A DNA stretch of 64,000 nt, taken from Osedax fenrisi (Eukaryota > Annelida > Polychaeta > Sabellida > Siboglinidae). Shown here one piece after another: positions 22,376-34,740 of this stretch (the stretch's first letter is position 1; each line of letters opens with the position of its first letter). The translations under genes were made by a program, and so were the position numbers. The stretch lies in assembly GCA_964019155.1 (NCBI GenBank), contig OZ025241.1, positions 90,274,228 through 90,338,227 on the forward strand, written 5' to 3'. Below the pieces are notes generated by a model, which was given only the letters and a program-made list of their open reading frames with translations, had not been told where the DNA came from and made no database searches.

Positions 22376-23465
22376 AGTACAACCATATACGGCTACCACC
22401 CTGTCTATAAACACTTACTACAGACCATCAAATAACGACTATATACCTACAATATTTATATCGAAACTAACTGATAGCTTACCGGAATACCTAACAGACA
22501 CCATCATAGTATATGATTTAAACTTCCAATTTTATTCAGACAGACCTGCGAACATTTACTTCATTGATTTGTGTAATTAATGTAACCTCCATGAATACAA
22601 CTACTTCCCTCCTCATATACATGGTCATAATGTCGACCTCAAACTAACAACTATAGATTTATAGTTATAGATTTATCCATTCAATATGCTATTGAATTAC
22701 CATCAATATCATCATGATGAATACCCTTAGAGAAATACTGACCACTTTTTCCGTTTTCTCAAAAATATTAGTTTAACTAAATTATGATCTAATCTCTACA
22801 AACAATCAACTATCCGAAATGAAATTATAGTAAGGATAATATATATATCTGATGACTTTACAATTCTGACACGTATACCTAGGTAGCCTACTGTATTCCA
22901 CCCTCCTACGACTACTGAGATATACAATTTGATTGTTAATTCTACATGTTCCTCTTGTAATAAAACTACTTGAGAACATTATTTATAAACAACTAATCGC
23001 CAACAATATACTGGATCTTCATCAAAACTCCCTCAGTAAACTTTTTCATAAAACTCCCTAGTATAGAAACGAGTATACTTTCCCAACATTATAACTTAAT
23101 TAGGTCCTAAATCCACCTAAATCCCTTGATAACTACATGTCAAGAAAATACTACTACTAGTAGTCAGCTGACTTCTCTTTAAAATTTACCACCATTAAAC
23201 TTTACTTACTCTGGTTTTCCAAATACATTATAAAATAACCTATGTCACTAAAATAAACCGATCACTATCACCCAATATCGATTAAACTTTGGAATACCTC
23301 ACGGATAATCCCATTCCAAAAGACAATTCTGTATACTTCCTTTTAAACTAATCAATTCTCTCCTTCCACCAAGTACACAATGTATGCAGACGACATTGAA
23401 ACTTCAACTACATCCTCCAATCATTCAACACCTACCTTCAATCATTCCTCACTTATAATGCTAAC
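22376..23465 (+). pseudogene. Decayed CR1/jockey-like LINE: endonuclease and RT remnants
   Basis: After the hAT, the frame gives TLSINTYYRPSNNDYI, then IVYDLNFQF and HGHNVDLKLT, matching the order of an AP-endonuclease domain (YRP...GDFN...GHxLDL) with the key GDFN aspartate region decayed. Further on, remnants of RT motif B (GIPHG, near 23290) and the RT active-site box YADD (near 23385, TKYTMYADDIETS) are readable between stops and frameshifts. It is the right part of the LINE into which the outer hAT inserted. Confidence 0.75.
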
Positions 23466-24060
23466 CGGCTTGCTAATTATTTTTTATTAATTTATAATTT
23501 ATTTCAAATAATTGAATATCATTTTAGTATATTAACAAAAAATATTTATAATTATTTTAATGTATCATGGTAAATTTCCACATGTAATATTAATATAAAG
23601 CACAACAATTTTCGATATTTACCAAATAACAAAATGTTATATTTAACATATATTTTTATATTAATAACATATTATAAATTCATTAAGCTCAATGCACACA
23701 ACTAAATTATAATATTTATAATTATCTACGGCTTTCCAAGTTACAACAATGCATTTCAACTCTACAAAAAAAGGCTATTCGAATTGTCAATAAAAATATC
23801 TTTAAATAATATTTTTATTTTGACTAACACTAAACATTTATTTTTATGTTCTAATATATTAAAATTTAAAGATTTAATAACGTATACACATATTGTATTC
23901 ATGCACAATTTACATTTAAATAAATGCCCAAGTAGAATATCATTATTATTTCCTAGATAGGAATATCCTATAACAAAATACTTTTTATAATTTAAAATTA
24001 TCTTGTATAAAATCAAGCCTTCATCATAAATCATTATCATTAAAAAACCATAAATCTTTG
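23466..24060 (+). pseudogene. Decayed LINE RT C-terminal fragment
   Basis: Encodes ISTLQKKAIRIVNKNIFK, then after a frameshift LFLCSNILKFKDLITYTHIV and FMHNLHLNKCPS: the thumb region of CR1/jockey-like RTs. About 360 bp of it is repeated inverted at 16285-16660, so both are copies of one LINE family. Confidence 0.82.
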
Positions 24061-24615
24061 AATAGTTTGTCTAACTAAATTATTATTTACCAACAATGAT
24101 ATAAAAAAAACTTAAAAAAATATTAACAAATATATCTTTTATCAAAATATAAAAATTGATTAAATAATTGATTATAATCATAATTGAATAACATTAGATA
24201 TATATATATAATTTTATTATTGATTACGGGTATTATACCTACTATTTATAATATGTTTCGGTTTGTTTGTTTAGCTCTTCTATTCCATTTATAGTTTGGC
24301 ATTCAGAATTAAACTCGTTTCTGTAATTTTTTATATAACTTTAAATATTTATTTTAAACGACTTATAGATATTTATTTGTTATTCTTTAAATTAAATTAT
24401 TTATATTTACACTTTTTAACTCATAAGAATCTAAATATCAAAATATGATGATTGGGGAAGTTATCGCAAAAACAAATACATTTTTTTATTATTTTCTCCA
24501 TTATTTAATGCTTTACAATATGAAATAATAAATATTATTTATTTAATTATATATATATATAGAATGTGAATTACCTAATTGATAATATACTGTTTATAAT
24601 AGGTTTGATACATAG

Positions 24616-24646
<31 letters not shown>

Positions 24647-24750
24647 GCAACGTTGATAAATAGGTTGGTTCTCCAGAAATATTCACGAGTAACATTCTAC
24701 TATATAGTGGTGACTCAACATTAGTCGTGCTACATACATATATATTAATA
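24061..24750. other. AT-rich DNA with (TA)n
   Basis: (TA)n near 24201 and 24616-24643; nothing else recognised. Confidence 0.5.
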
Positions 24751-24863
24751 CTGCTTGTGTGACTCAGTTAGCTAAGGACGATGTAAGACATGGTTTCAAG
24801 CCACTTCTGGAATACAAAAATAGGTCTTAAAATAATATTTAGAATGATCTTATATAAATTAAA
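24751..24863 (+). mobile_element. SINE head fragment, family of 56345-56641
   Basis: CTGCTTGTGTGACTCAGTTA then GGTTTCAAGCC aligns with the tRNA-like head (A and B boxes) of the SINE at 56345, and TAGGTCTTAAAATAATATTT with its body. Boxes are mutated, and the 3' half is lost or unrecognisable. Confidence 0.78.
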
Positions 24864-25069
24864 ATTAAAAATCTATTCCTGAAGTAGTAGGTATCATAGT
24901 TGTAAAAGCACGGGTGGTATCTTTAAATATAGGAAATTCTTAAATTCAGTCATTCTTCAAAAGCAACTTAATTAAAAAACTATGTTTACAGTGTAAACTG
25001 TACACTTACTTTAATTTGTATATATTATATTCCAGCTTTATTAATAAATATATTTAATTTATATTAAAT

Positions 25070-26475
25070 ATAGATAGATAGATAGATAGATATATTTTAT
25101 TGGATTCATTAATTTCGTTCTTTTTTTTCATTTATTATTCTTTTTCGTTTCTTTCTTCGTTTCCAAATGGCTTTAAAATAAGACCTTGATCTTTTCGGGT
25201 TGTTGCCAGTGATTTATTCATACATGGGACAGGAACAGTGATTGTTTAATCATAATAGTTAGCTATATATTTCGTATTTACATAAAAGATAATAATAAAT
25301 AAATAAAATACAGTAGATAGACACAATTTGACATTAACAAAAATCAAAATCAAAATAATAATAACAAAAATAATTCATACATACATATATATTTGATATA
25401 GATTTTTTATTTTATTTTATTTTTTTTATTTTTTTTTTATTTTTTAGTTTTTTTTAATATGTTAATTTTATTAAATTAAATTTAAATTCATTAATTTTTT
25501 AATTTATCTATAATATAATTCATCATTGATTAACATATTTTTTACTCTTTTCTTGTACAAATTTTCCTTTTTTATATTTTGTATATTTGTTGGAAGTAAG
25601 TTCCAAAGTTTTGGACCTTTTATCAGTAAACTATTTATTGTTCTTGTTGATTTTGAAATTGGTATAGTATACGTTTTATTTGTTCGTAGAGTATATTTAT
25701 TATTATTTTTTTTGTGTATTTTAGTTAAATTTGTTGGTAATTGATTATAATATTGTTTATGCATATATATTAGTGTATTATAATATGTTAGCTTATCTAA
25801 TCTAAGTATTTTATTTGAAGTGAATAATTCTTTTGTATGATCTCGAAATTTTCTTTTATTTATTATTCTTAAGGTTTTTTTTTGAATAATTGTTGTATTA
25901 GGGTATTATTTGAGAATGTATTTCCCCAAAGTATATTTCCATAGTTTAAGTATGGTAGGAAAATACTATTATATATAATTATCAATGAATTTGTTTTAAT
26001 GAATTTGCTCAATTTTGAGATTAAAAATTGAATTTGGGAGAGTTTGTTATTTAATTTAATAATATTATTTTTAAAATCAAGTTTGCTATCAAGAATTATA
26101 CCAAGATATTTATAATTATATACGTTATTTATTAATGTATCATTTAATGAAATAATATTGTTTGGATATTTATTTGAGTTGAAATTTATCATTTCTGTTT
26201 TACTAATATTGAGTTTTAACTTATTATATTTATACCATTTTTCTATTTTTATTAAGGTTTTTTTAATTAAATTTGTTAGTTCTATATTATTATCTGCTGT
26301 AAAAGTTATAGCAGTATCATCTGCATATACTGTAAATTTTACATTATTATCTTCTAAATATAATGGTAGATCATTGACATAAATTATGAATAGTAAAGGG
26401 CCTAGTATGGAGCCTTGGGGTACACCGATATCATTAGTTATAATATCAGATTCTGTAATGTTAACTTTAACTAGT
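25070..26475 (-). mobile_element. 5'-truncated CR1/jockey-like LINE with (ATCT)n tail
   Basis: Read from 26475 to 25504 on the minus strand it encodes RT from motif B onward: GVPQGSILGPLLFIIYVNDL, VYADDTAITF (catalytic YADD), KLKLNISKTEM, YLGIILDSKLD, then the C-terminal part to the stop at 25504. A frameshift lies near 25875 in a run of nine T (A on the coding strand): the frame ending LFKKKP continues as LRIINKRKFRDH in the next frame. A 3' UTR of about 400 bp ends in (ATCT)n at about 25071-25092. Motifs 0-A and the endonuclease are missing. Inactive by truncation and frameshift. Confidence 0.9.
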
Positions 26476-26969
26476 TGACTTTATTATTAATTTAAATATA
26501 TTTCAAGTTCAGAAAATATTCTATTTAACCTGTAGTAAAGCAGGTTTTGGGGAACATAACACATTATTAGCCAGCCTGAAAAAGCGTCGGTTGTCAGAAT
26601 CAAGATCGGTAATAAGTTATTACTAGTAATCAGAGTATAGTATCTATATTTAGCACCTAAATTGTTAAATATTAAATATTACATTATTCAAAAAATGACT
26701 CTTTAGAAGATGCATATATGCACTATATGCCATATATTGCAAGGATAGGTATGCTCTTTCATATTTACGAAGTGATTGTTTCAGATACATGAGGTGGTAA
26801 GTGAACTATGAACCCACATTCTGTCATAATAAAGATATTTACTCGAGTAACTGATGTGTTTTTAAGAGCATGCTTGTACTATAAAAGGTCCTATGACATA
26901 ATAAGAAATGTAATATAACTGGAGAATAACAATAGTCACCTAAGGCAGAATGTAAGTCAGTTAAATATA

Positions 26970-27182
26970 TTATAGAATTAATATTATTAATGGTTATGTA
27001 TGTAATAGGTATACGTATTTGCCTAAAATAAAAAGTATGGGACCCAAAATAGATCTTTATGGTACCCCAATATTAGTAATATTTCTTTAGGGAAGTTCGT
27101 TATCTATTATAGTTGATACGATTCGATATTTCAGATATATCTTAATTAAGTGATGTGTAGTGACCCTAAACAATAATATTTG
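26970..27182 (-). pseudogene. Old LINE, downstream piece (RT motif B), split by the RTE
   Basis: The minus strand gives GVP, a stop, then RSILGPILFI, the decayed motif B of a CR1/jockey-like RT, with upstream IKIYLKYRIVSTIIDNELP. The upstream RT motifs of apparently the same LINE lie on the other side of the RTE element (30411-30900). Confidence 0.65.
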
Positions 27183-27202
27183 TTTTTTACCTTTTTTTTT
27201 AC

Positions 27203-28725
27203 CTATCCCATAGCATTTGGATGCCGTAGGGGCGCAGTAGATTTCGTCACAATTTTTTTCCTTCCCTCTCTATTTTCCGCAGCTCTCATCGCTTTATTTA
27301 TATCAAGACCAGTCCATTTCACGATATTGTCTTGACATTGCATTTTTGGCTTACCCCGTCTTCTTATACCTTCAATAGAACCCTGAAGAATTGTTTTGGA
27401 CATGGAATGTTATCTTATCACATGACCAAACCATCTCAGTTTCTTCGTGATGACCATTGCTGGTAGTTCCGAATGTGAACCGATTTCTTTGGTAACTCTA
27501 TTGCGTACTTCAATGTAATTCTATCTCTGTATGATATGTTCAATAATCGTCTTAAGCACCGCATTTCTAATGTTGTTATTTTTCTTTGCAGTTCCTTCGT
27601 TATTGTCCATGTATCACACGCATATAAGAAAATTGAGTTAACTAGTGACTGCAGTAGTCGGATTTTCAGTTTCAGTTTTAGTGTTTTATCATACCATATA
27701 ACATTTAGTCTAGATGGAGCTGCAATCGTCTGTCCGGTTCTAGCCAATATTTCAGCCTTTGAACCTTTATCGTCAATGATTGCTCCTAAGTATTTAAAAC
27801 TGTCAACTACTTTTAGTGGATCGTTATTTATTTTTATTTCTGATGTGAAACTACCTTCAGAATTTGCCATTATTTGTGTTTTCGTAGAGTTTATTTCCAT
27901 TCCATATGCACGTGCTGTATTGTTGATTATTTTAATAAGATTGGCTAATTCAGATTCACTACCTGCTAATCCATCGATGTCATCTGCGAATCTCAGGTTT
28001 GTGATTATTTTACCACCAATATTTACTGAACCTACATGATTAACTAAAGCATCGTTCATTATTTGTTCAAGCAAAATATTGAATAGTGTGGGTGAAAGTA
28101 TACAGCCTTGCCTAACTCTAGTTGTTGTTCGGAACCATTCTCCAATTTTACCGTCAAAGTAAACTGCACTTTCTGCTTTATTATATATATATATGTTGTA
28201 TAGATTCTATTAGTTTTAAATTGATGTTGAATCTGTTCATTGCCGACCATAGCGCGTTGTGCCATATTCTATCAAACGCTTTTTTGAAATCGATGAAAAC
28301 TTGATATAATGGTTTACTATGCTGAGAATATTTCTCTGAGATTACTCTTAAGTTAAATATCTGTTCGCTAGTACTTCTACCTGTTCGAAATCCAGCTTGT
28401 TCTTCAGGAATGAACTCTTACGTGTAATGTTTCAATCTGTTTAGGATTATCTTTAGCATTATTTTACTAGAGTGAGATATAAGGCTTATTGTCCTATAAT
28501 TTTCACATTTCTGTTTCTTACTTTCTTATGTAAACTTATTATCATTGATTTTTCCAGTCTGATGGCCAGATTCCAGTACCCATATTTTGTTACATATATC
28601 TAGCAGTATTTGAATCACTATATGTCCTCCAGCTTTAATTAATTCGGCTGGTATATTGTCAATACCAGCTGATTTTCCCATCTTTAATGCCTGGATAGCA
28701 GCCTCAACTTCACTTTCCAATATAG
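27203..28725 (-). pseudogene. RTE reverse transcriptase region, frameshifted
   Basis: Pieces in order: 28720-28526 (GKSAGIDNIPAELIKAGG, RT motif 1), an unaligned gap with stops, 28150-27436 (GCILSPTLFN, FADDIDGL with catalytic ADD, KYLGAIIDDKG), and 27403-27203 with the C-terminal GRRKIV-like and HPNAMG end. Stops and shifts at about 28500, 28270 and 27430 make it non-functional. Confidence 0.87.
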
Positions 28726-29324
28726 GAAAAGTATCCTGGTTTGATGGTTCATTTACTGTTAGTACTGATATATCTCCTTCTGCGTTATTTCTATACAGTT
28801 CAGAACAATATTCTGTCCAACGTTTCAGAACTTCTATTTTATCTGTTATGTACTTTCCATCTTTATCATGTACATTAACTATTATTTTGTCCTTCTTTTT
28901 TGTTAGCTCATTTACAATTTGGTAGGCTTTCTTGGTATTGTTTCTAATTAGACATTCACCAATATCAGTACATTTGTTATTAATCCAGATTTATTTTGCT
29001 ATTCTCATCTCCTTATTTATTGTGTTATTTATTTGTTTGTACGTACTTCCTGGTTCAAATTTAGTCTTTTTCAGTTCTCTTCTCAAGTCACACATATCCA
29101 TTAGTTCATTTGTTATTCATTTTTTTTCTCTGTGTTTTCCTAGGATTTCAGTTGCTGTCTCGTTCATAGTTATATTTAGTTTCTGTAACATTTCTTCTGT
29201 ATTTTCAATTTCTGTTAATTTTTGTTCCGTCAGTTTTTCATTTATTTTTTTTTCAAATAGTTTTTTGGTCTCTGGATTTTTCAGCTTTTCTAGATCAAAT
29301 TTATTTCGAGTAGATTTATCTTTC

Positions 29325-30149
29325 TTAGGATTTTTTCAGGTGTAGACTAAAAGTCATCATCAGCATGTCATGGTCACTACCTATGTCAGCTCCAGGGAAT
29401 GATCTAGTCTTATTTATATTCACACTTGTGGAAAAACGTTTACTCACTAAAATATAATCGATTTGATTATGATATATTCCTCTAGGGCTATGCCAAGTTT
29501 GTATTCGTGATTTTTTGTGCGGGCCAAATGTATTAACAATTTTTAACTCGTTTGTTTTTGCGAATTCCAGAAGTCGATATCCTTTCTCGTTTGTTACTGA
29601 ATTGCAAAAGATTCCAGAAGTTGATCCCCAATTCTTATGTGCATCCATACCAATTTTTGCATTCATATCACCTTGAATCACCATTATATCCTTCTTTGAA
29701 AATTTTTGAGATTGAGTTTTGCAATTCATTGTAGAATGTTTCAATTTCTTCATCTGTATGATCTGTTGTCGGTGCATATACTTGAATAATTTATATGTTA
29801 AAAGGGGTTGCATGCAGTCTTATTATTGATATTCTGTCATTTATCGGAGTGAAGCACATAACCATGCGTGTTAGTATTACCCTACTTCACTGTTTATAAA
29901 AAATCCAACACCATTAATGTGTTTGTTGTCATTTCCAATGTAGTAAAGTTTGTGACCTTCTGTGGTTTGTATTTCGTTCACTCCTTTTCTGCGTACTTCA
30001 CACAGTCCTACAACAGTCCACCTATATCTATCTAGTTCATGAGTAAGTTCTTCTAGTTTACCTTCATCTCGTAAAGTACGTACGTTCCAAGTACCTATAT
30101 ATGTGTTTTGTCTTCTTATCTTTATTTTCTTTTGTTCATCAGTAACCAT
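29325..30149 (-). pseudogene. RTE apurinic-type endonuclease region, frameshifted
   Basis: Two frames: 30149-29877 with TWNVRTL and VVGLCEVRRKG (the catalytic E in the CEVR box), and 29813-29325 with GDMNAKIG, DYILVSKRF and the terminal SDHDML box. The frames are separated by a break near 29850, so no complete nuclease is made. Confidence 0.85.
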
Positions 30150-30410
30150 ATTAACGTTGTTATCCTGATTTGCAATAAATAACGCGTACCTTATTTTCCC
30201 GGGCGACGTCCTAGCCGGTATGGTGTTTAAGTTTTGAAATCATTTGCGTATCTTGGGCAGATAAGATCAGCGGAGCCCATCCCTCTCTGAAATCCCCCAC
30301 AGAATTAGCCTACTAAAAGTAGTTTCCAGGGTGTGGCACGAGGAGCCTGCTGTTAGAGTTGAGTACTAGGTCTGGTTGATTTGACTGTAACTAGTACCCC
30401 CCCAACCCCA

Positions 30411-30900
30411 TCATATTTTAACTTGTTTAATAAAATCGCATGATCTTCTTTTTTAGATCTATAAATAATGAGGCTAATTTATTATTTCTTTTTAATTTAG
30501 ATTCAATATAAGTAGGTGATCAAATTTAGTGATCAAAGAGTGAGTGCGAAGTTGAAGAATTTCTAATAAAACAATATTGTTTATCATATAATAAAATATG
30601 TTTATCAATCAAATGTAGAAATCTACTATAAATTCTTTTATCTACATTATTTGATAATAGATATAATAAGCCAATCAGTCTATAGTTATGCATATCATAT
30701 AGTTTCCTTTCTTAGAAAGGAGGGTTATTACTGATATTTGTATGTTATCTGGAATAGTAGAGTTACAAATTATTAAGTTAAAAATGTAAGTGGATCTAAA
30801 ATTAAATTGTGATTATATATATGTTACTAAAATCTAATGGAGATTTAAATTTATAATCCCCATAGATATCATTAGAAGATATAGGGGAAAGTAACCGAAC
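30411..30900 (-). pseudogene. Old LINE, upstream RT piece, split by the RTE
   Basis: The minus strand encodes YRLIGLLYLLSNNVDKRIYS, FLHLIDKHILLYDKQYCF, IRNSSTSHSL and ASLFIDLKKK: RT motifs 1 to A of a CR1/jockey-like element. The sequence stops at the RTE 5' end (30410), and motif B resumes beyond the RTE at 27182. Confidence 0.78.
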
Positions 30901-31213
30901 ACGGAGTGCTCGAATATGGATACTCTCAGTATCTCAGAAACCATAAATCCTACAAACAAAATGTTTAATGAATAAAATATTCATAATTATATAAATAGTT
31001 TATAAAAAGTATTTTTTATTTTTTTATTTTTCAAAATAGCGCTCATCCATATTTTTTTAAATTTAAGAAAAATAAATTAAAATTAAAACCTTCTCAATTA
31101 TTATACAAATGTATCGATATAAAATATAACATTTTATTATTAAAAAATAAAGCACTCTAAAAATTTCTATATTTGTTATAAAATATTCATTAAGTTATAA
31201 ACATATATCTAGA
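30901..31213. other. AT-rich DNA, nothing recognised
   Basis: No motif found on either strand. Confidence 0.45.
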
Positions 31214-31413
31214 GGTCATCTAAAAATATCACATATCATCCCAATTTTTAAAAGAGGTGATGCAATTAATTATCGTCCAATAAGCATGTTTCCAAGTACA
31301 TTAATAAAATTTGAAAAAATCCTCTCGCATTATCTTAATTTCTATTTACGTTCTAATAGATATATTACGCACCACTGGTTTAGTTTTCGCGTAGGGAATT
31401 CTACTGGCCTGTA
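31214..31413 (+). pseudogene. LINE RT fragment (motifs 0-2)
   Basis: Plus-strand frame reads KISHIIPIFKRGDAINYRPI, SMFPSTLIKFEKILSHYL, then HHWFSFRVGNSTGL, corresponding to IPIFKKGD...NYRPISLL...FEK...GFR-x-x-xST of CR1/jockey-like RTs. It is cut off before motif A, followed by (CA)n/(TA)n. Confidence 0.85.
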
Positions 31414-31445
31414 ACTAATCTTTTTCTACAAGCACACACACACAT

Positions 31446-31481
<36 letters not shown>

Positions 31482-32753
31482 TTATTTAATTTGAATCAGA
31501 CATGCATATCGATATGATCAGAGGTCCATAGAGTATAAAATGATTAAGACGAACAACAATTTAACGAAAACGAAATCTAAATTAGTTCTAAATACCGATT
31601 TATACCATAAGGTAAATAGTTGCGAAGGGCACAAGAGATTATAATAATACAGTTGAACAATTAGCGAATTATGAGAATTTCGTATCCGTTTATAAAGTGA
31701 ATTATAAGATTTGCATAATTTAATTGTTAAATTATTAAGATTATCATATAAAAACATCAATGACACGCTATTTCGACGCTTATATTTTATCACTATAGTG
31801 ATATATACGATAAGCGTTATTATATTCTATCTTACTTTTTAACATGTTGGTTCCATAGATATAGAGTGAGGTAGATTGCTATTCGACGCGTCACGTGACC
31901 TATTTTAGCGTAACAGTTGTGTAGAAGAATTCGCCATTACAGAAAACCACAAAATAATATTTAATATATTAGTAAATTTTAAAGTTATATTATAATTTTC
32001 CTACTCCTAACTACTAATATATTATATATTTTGTATAAATATAGTTAATAACACTATTATTGATTTTTATATCACATAATATATTAAATCATTATACTAT
32101 TATACCATCTTTCGGTCGAAATAGTAAATCTATAAGACTAAATTTCGCCGATTGATATGTTCAATATATAATAATGAGTTTTTTTTATTGATGCTAGAAT
32201 AAAATAATTACCACCATTGGAAAGATAATTAAAAAGTAATAGAAGTTTCATATTTTCATTTTTTAATCAGAATACAAATAAAAAAGTTATATGTAAAACA
32301 ATGTCAAATTTATGTATATAAAATTAGCCCATATATATATGTAGTTATTTGTTATTAAAAACAAATATGCAGATAATTTGTTAATTAATATTTTACAATG
32401 AATTTTTCACACATTATTCGTTTAAATATATTATATTAATATAAATTATAAATATTATATTAAATTAATCAAAATGGTCAATGTTGTGTTGGTTATTTTA
32501 ATTTTTCAAATAATTTTTATCTTAATAATTTTAAGTATTTTTTATGTAATATGAATAAATAATTTGTATTAGATTTATAATTAATTGTTTGGTAAAACAT
32601 ATATAATATTATTAAAAATGTAATAAACAAATTATTTAATAATTAATTTAATATAGTAATAAAATTAATAAAATAAATATTTTTAACACATTTTAAATAC
32701 ATTTAAATATATTAATAATATTTTCATATAAGATTAATAATGATCTTTTAATA

Positions 32754-32757
<4 letters not shown>

Positions 32758-32792
<35 letters not shown>
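32758..32792. repeat. (TA)n microsatellite
   Basis: About 34 bp of TA, inside the 3.1-kb element. Confidence 0.93.
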
Positions 32793-32797
<5 letters not shown>

Positions 32798-32867
32798 CGA
32801 TGGAGGACTTTGAAGTCAAGGAAGGAAACGAGACAAGCGAATGTCGTTTTTATAGTTTATTAAGTAC

Positions 32868-33440
32868 AGTATCGCATTTGGTTATAGTCTATCCAGCCTC
32901 ATATGCATCAAGCGTCTATTTTGGATAGAGCCGGGCTATAGCCCCATACGCATTAAGTGTCTCTTATGGATATAGACTCTTACACATCAAGCGTCGCTTT
33001 TGGTTATAGTCTATCCAGCCTCATACGCATCAAGCGTCTCTATTGGATATAGCCTAGCTAGCCCCATACGCATTAAGTGTCTCTTATGGATATAGTCTAG
33101 CCTCATACACATCAAGCGTCGCTTTTGGTTATAGTCTATCCAGCCTCATACGCATCAAGCGTCTATTTTGGATAGAGCCGGGCTATAGCCCCATACGCAT
33201 TAAGTGTCTCTTATGGATATAGCCTAGTTAGCCCCATACGCATTAAATGTCTCTTTTGGATATAACCTAGCCTCATACGCATCAAGCGTCGCTTTTGGTT
33301 ATAGTCTATCCAGCCTCATACGCATCAAGCGTCTATATTGGATAGAGCCGGGCTATAGCCCCATACGCATTAAGTGTCTCTTATTGATATAGCCTAGCTA
33401 GCCCCATACTCATTAACTGTCTCTTATGGATATAGCCTAG
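32868..33440. repeat. Complex satellite of ~40-bp units in higher-order blocks
   Basis: Units alternate CCTCATACGCATCAAGCGTC and CCCCATACGCATTAAGTGTC, separated by GGATATAGCCTAG or GGTTATAGTCTATCCAG. Blocks of about four to five units recur (compare 32985-33110, 33115-33280 and 33285-33440), showing a higher-order structure. GC is far above the surroundings. Confidence 0.92.
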
Positions 33441-33456
33441 TCGAGTTATAGATATA

Positions 33457-33831
33457 TGTTATATAACGATGGAGATAATAGTGACAATGAACAGCGACAA
33501 CAGTGCAAGACCCGGAACCAGCAAACACGATGACAGATATCGACTTCTAATAAATCTTACCCGAAATACGTGTAACATGATTGCCTCTGAAAGTCTTAAT
33601 TACTTCAGTATACTAGGTATAATTCATGCGTAATTGTATAGTTTACGACCCTAAAGATATCGTGGGCATAGCGAGACCGGTTGTGTTCTAGGCTTTTTAT
33701 CACTCGACGTCGAAACGAACGCATCGATGAATTATCTAACGTAGTTGTAGAATATAACTTGAATAAAGATATCTGGAACTTGTATGGTCTCGTCTATATT
33801 ATTTATATAATATAAGTAGTAGGGCATAACA
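33457..33831 (+). mobile_element. Possible solo LTR, 375 bp
   Basis: Ends TGTTAT...ATAACA are a 6-bp inverted repeat of the TG...CA kind. Inside, AATAAA at about 33762 lies 70 nt before the right end, as for an LTR poly(A) signal. Flanks are TA-rich and a target duplication cannot be read. A 54-codon open frame (33469-33633) starts just inside. Alternative: unique filler of the 3.1-kb element. Confidence 0.35.
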
Positions 33832-34062
33832 TATAAGTATACATAATTATTTGTATAAAAGCATATAATCTTTATTTACAAATGGATAAACTCGCTCAAT
33901 ACCTGTCTCACTTTTTGTAAATATATTGAGTACTATTACGACCAAACTATTTCATTAACTTTTATGTAAACAATAAATTTATTGTACCCAACAACTTTAA
34001 TTTAAACAATTATATTAATAAACACCAATATATGTTGCGCTATCTAATTATCTATCGTTAAT

Positions 34063-34118
34063 ATATAAATATATATATATATATATTTATATGCAACTTA
34101 TATATTATATATATAAAC

Positions 34119-34159
<41 letters not shown>

Positions 34160-34740
34160 ATTATAAATAAATGCATATATATACAATGTAAATAATTATT
34201 ATTATATTACTGTAAATTGTTGACAGTCAAATACACATAATTATAAATATATAACATTTAGGTGCAATTTTCCTTTTATGAGCCTTTCCTTGATTTTGAA
34301 CGCCATTATTATGGATACACCAAACCAAACAAGTGAAATAATTATTGTAACTAACACCCACAATATTAGGCCCTTAATAAGCACGCCCAACTTTAACTAT
34401 GATATATATCGGCGGCCAAGATGAGCATTCACTATTATTATAATGGCGTAATAAAATATAAAGATTCTATTTTAAAAAATATTCTTCTATACATTTGAAT
34501 ATTCTAGTATAATAGTATAATTATTATAACGTTATAGAGTTATCATATTTATAGCGGCATAAATTTAAAAGAGAATGGCGTGCGTCGAATTTACCATTTA
34601 AAACCAATAGAGGCACTCCTAAAAAGATCGCGAAATTGCGTATACATTTTATATAATTATTATGCTAATATAATATTACTTATTAGCATATTTATAATAA
34701 TAATATAAGAAAATATTATATTAGCATAATATAATTAATT
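34063..34740. other. AT-rich DNA with (TA)n and a local palindrome
   Basis: (TA)n near 34070 and 34131-34153. ATTATGCTAATATAATATT at about 34660 has its complement at about 34711-34730, a short hairpin. No gene seen. Confidence 0.5.

Larger units (their letters stand above)
27183..30410 (-). mobile_element. Near full-length RTE-type LINE, inactivated
   Basis: About 3.2 kb on the minus strand. From 5' to 3': a UTR with GGCTAGGACGTCGCCCGGG; an endonuclease starting TYIGTWNVRTLRDEGKLEEL; EN residues GDMNAKIG and GSDHDML; RT with MGKSAGIDNIPAEL, RQGCILSPTLFNILLEQIM, LRFADDIDGL, and the C-terminal RRRGKPKMQCQDNI and TAPLRHPNAMG end; then an A-rich tail with GGTAAAAAA. The order and motifs are those of RTE-clade elements often annotated as craniofacial development protein 2-like. 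Frameshifts and stops break it into at least six frames. It interrupts an older LINE. Confidence 0.9.

Noticed and set aside
23762..24040. 92-codon minus-strand frame
   Set aside because: Antisense of a LINE RT fragment whose plus strand reads LQKKAIRIVN and ILKFKDL.
27536..29345. Plus-strand frames of 137-167 codons
   Set aside because: Antisense shadows of the RTE reverse transcriptase and endonuclease on the minus strand.
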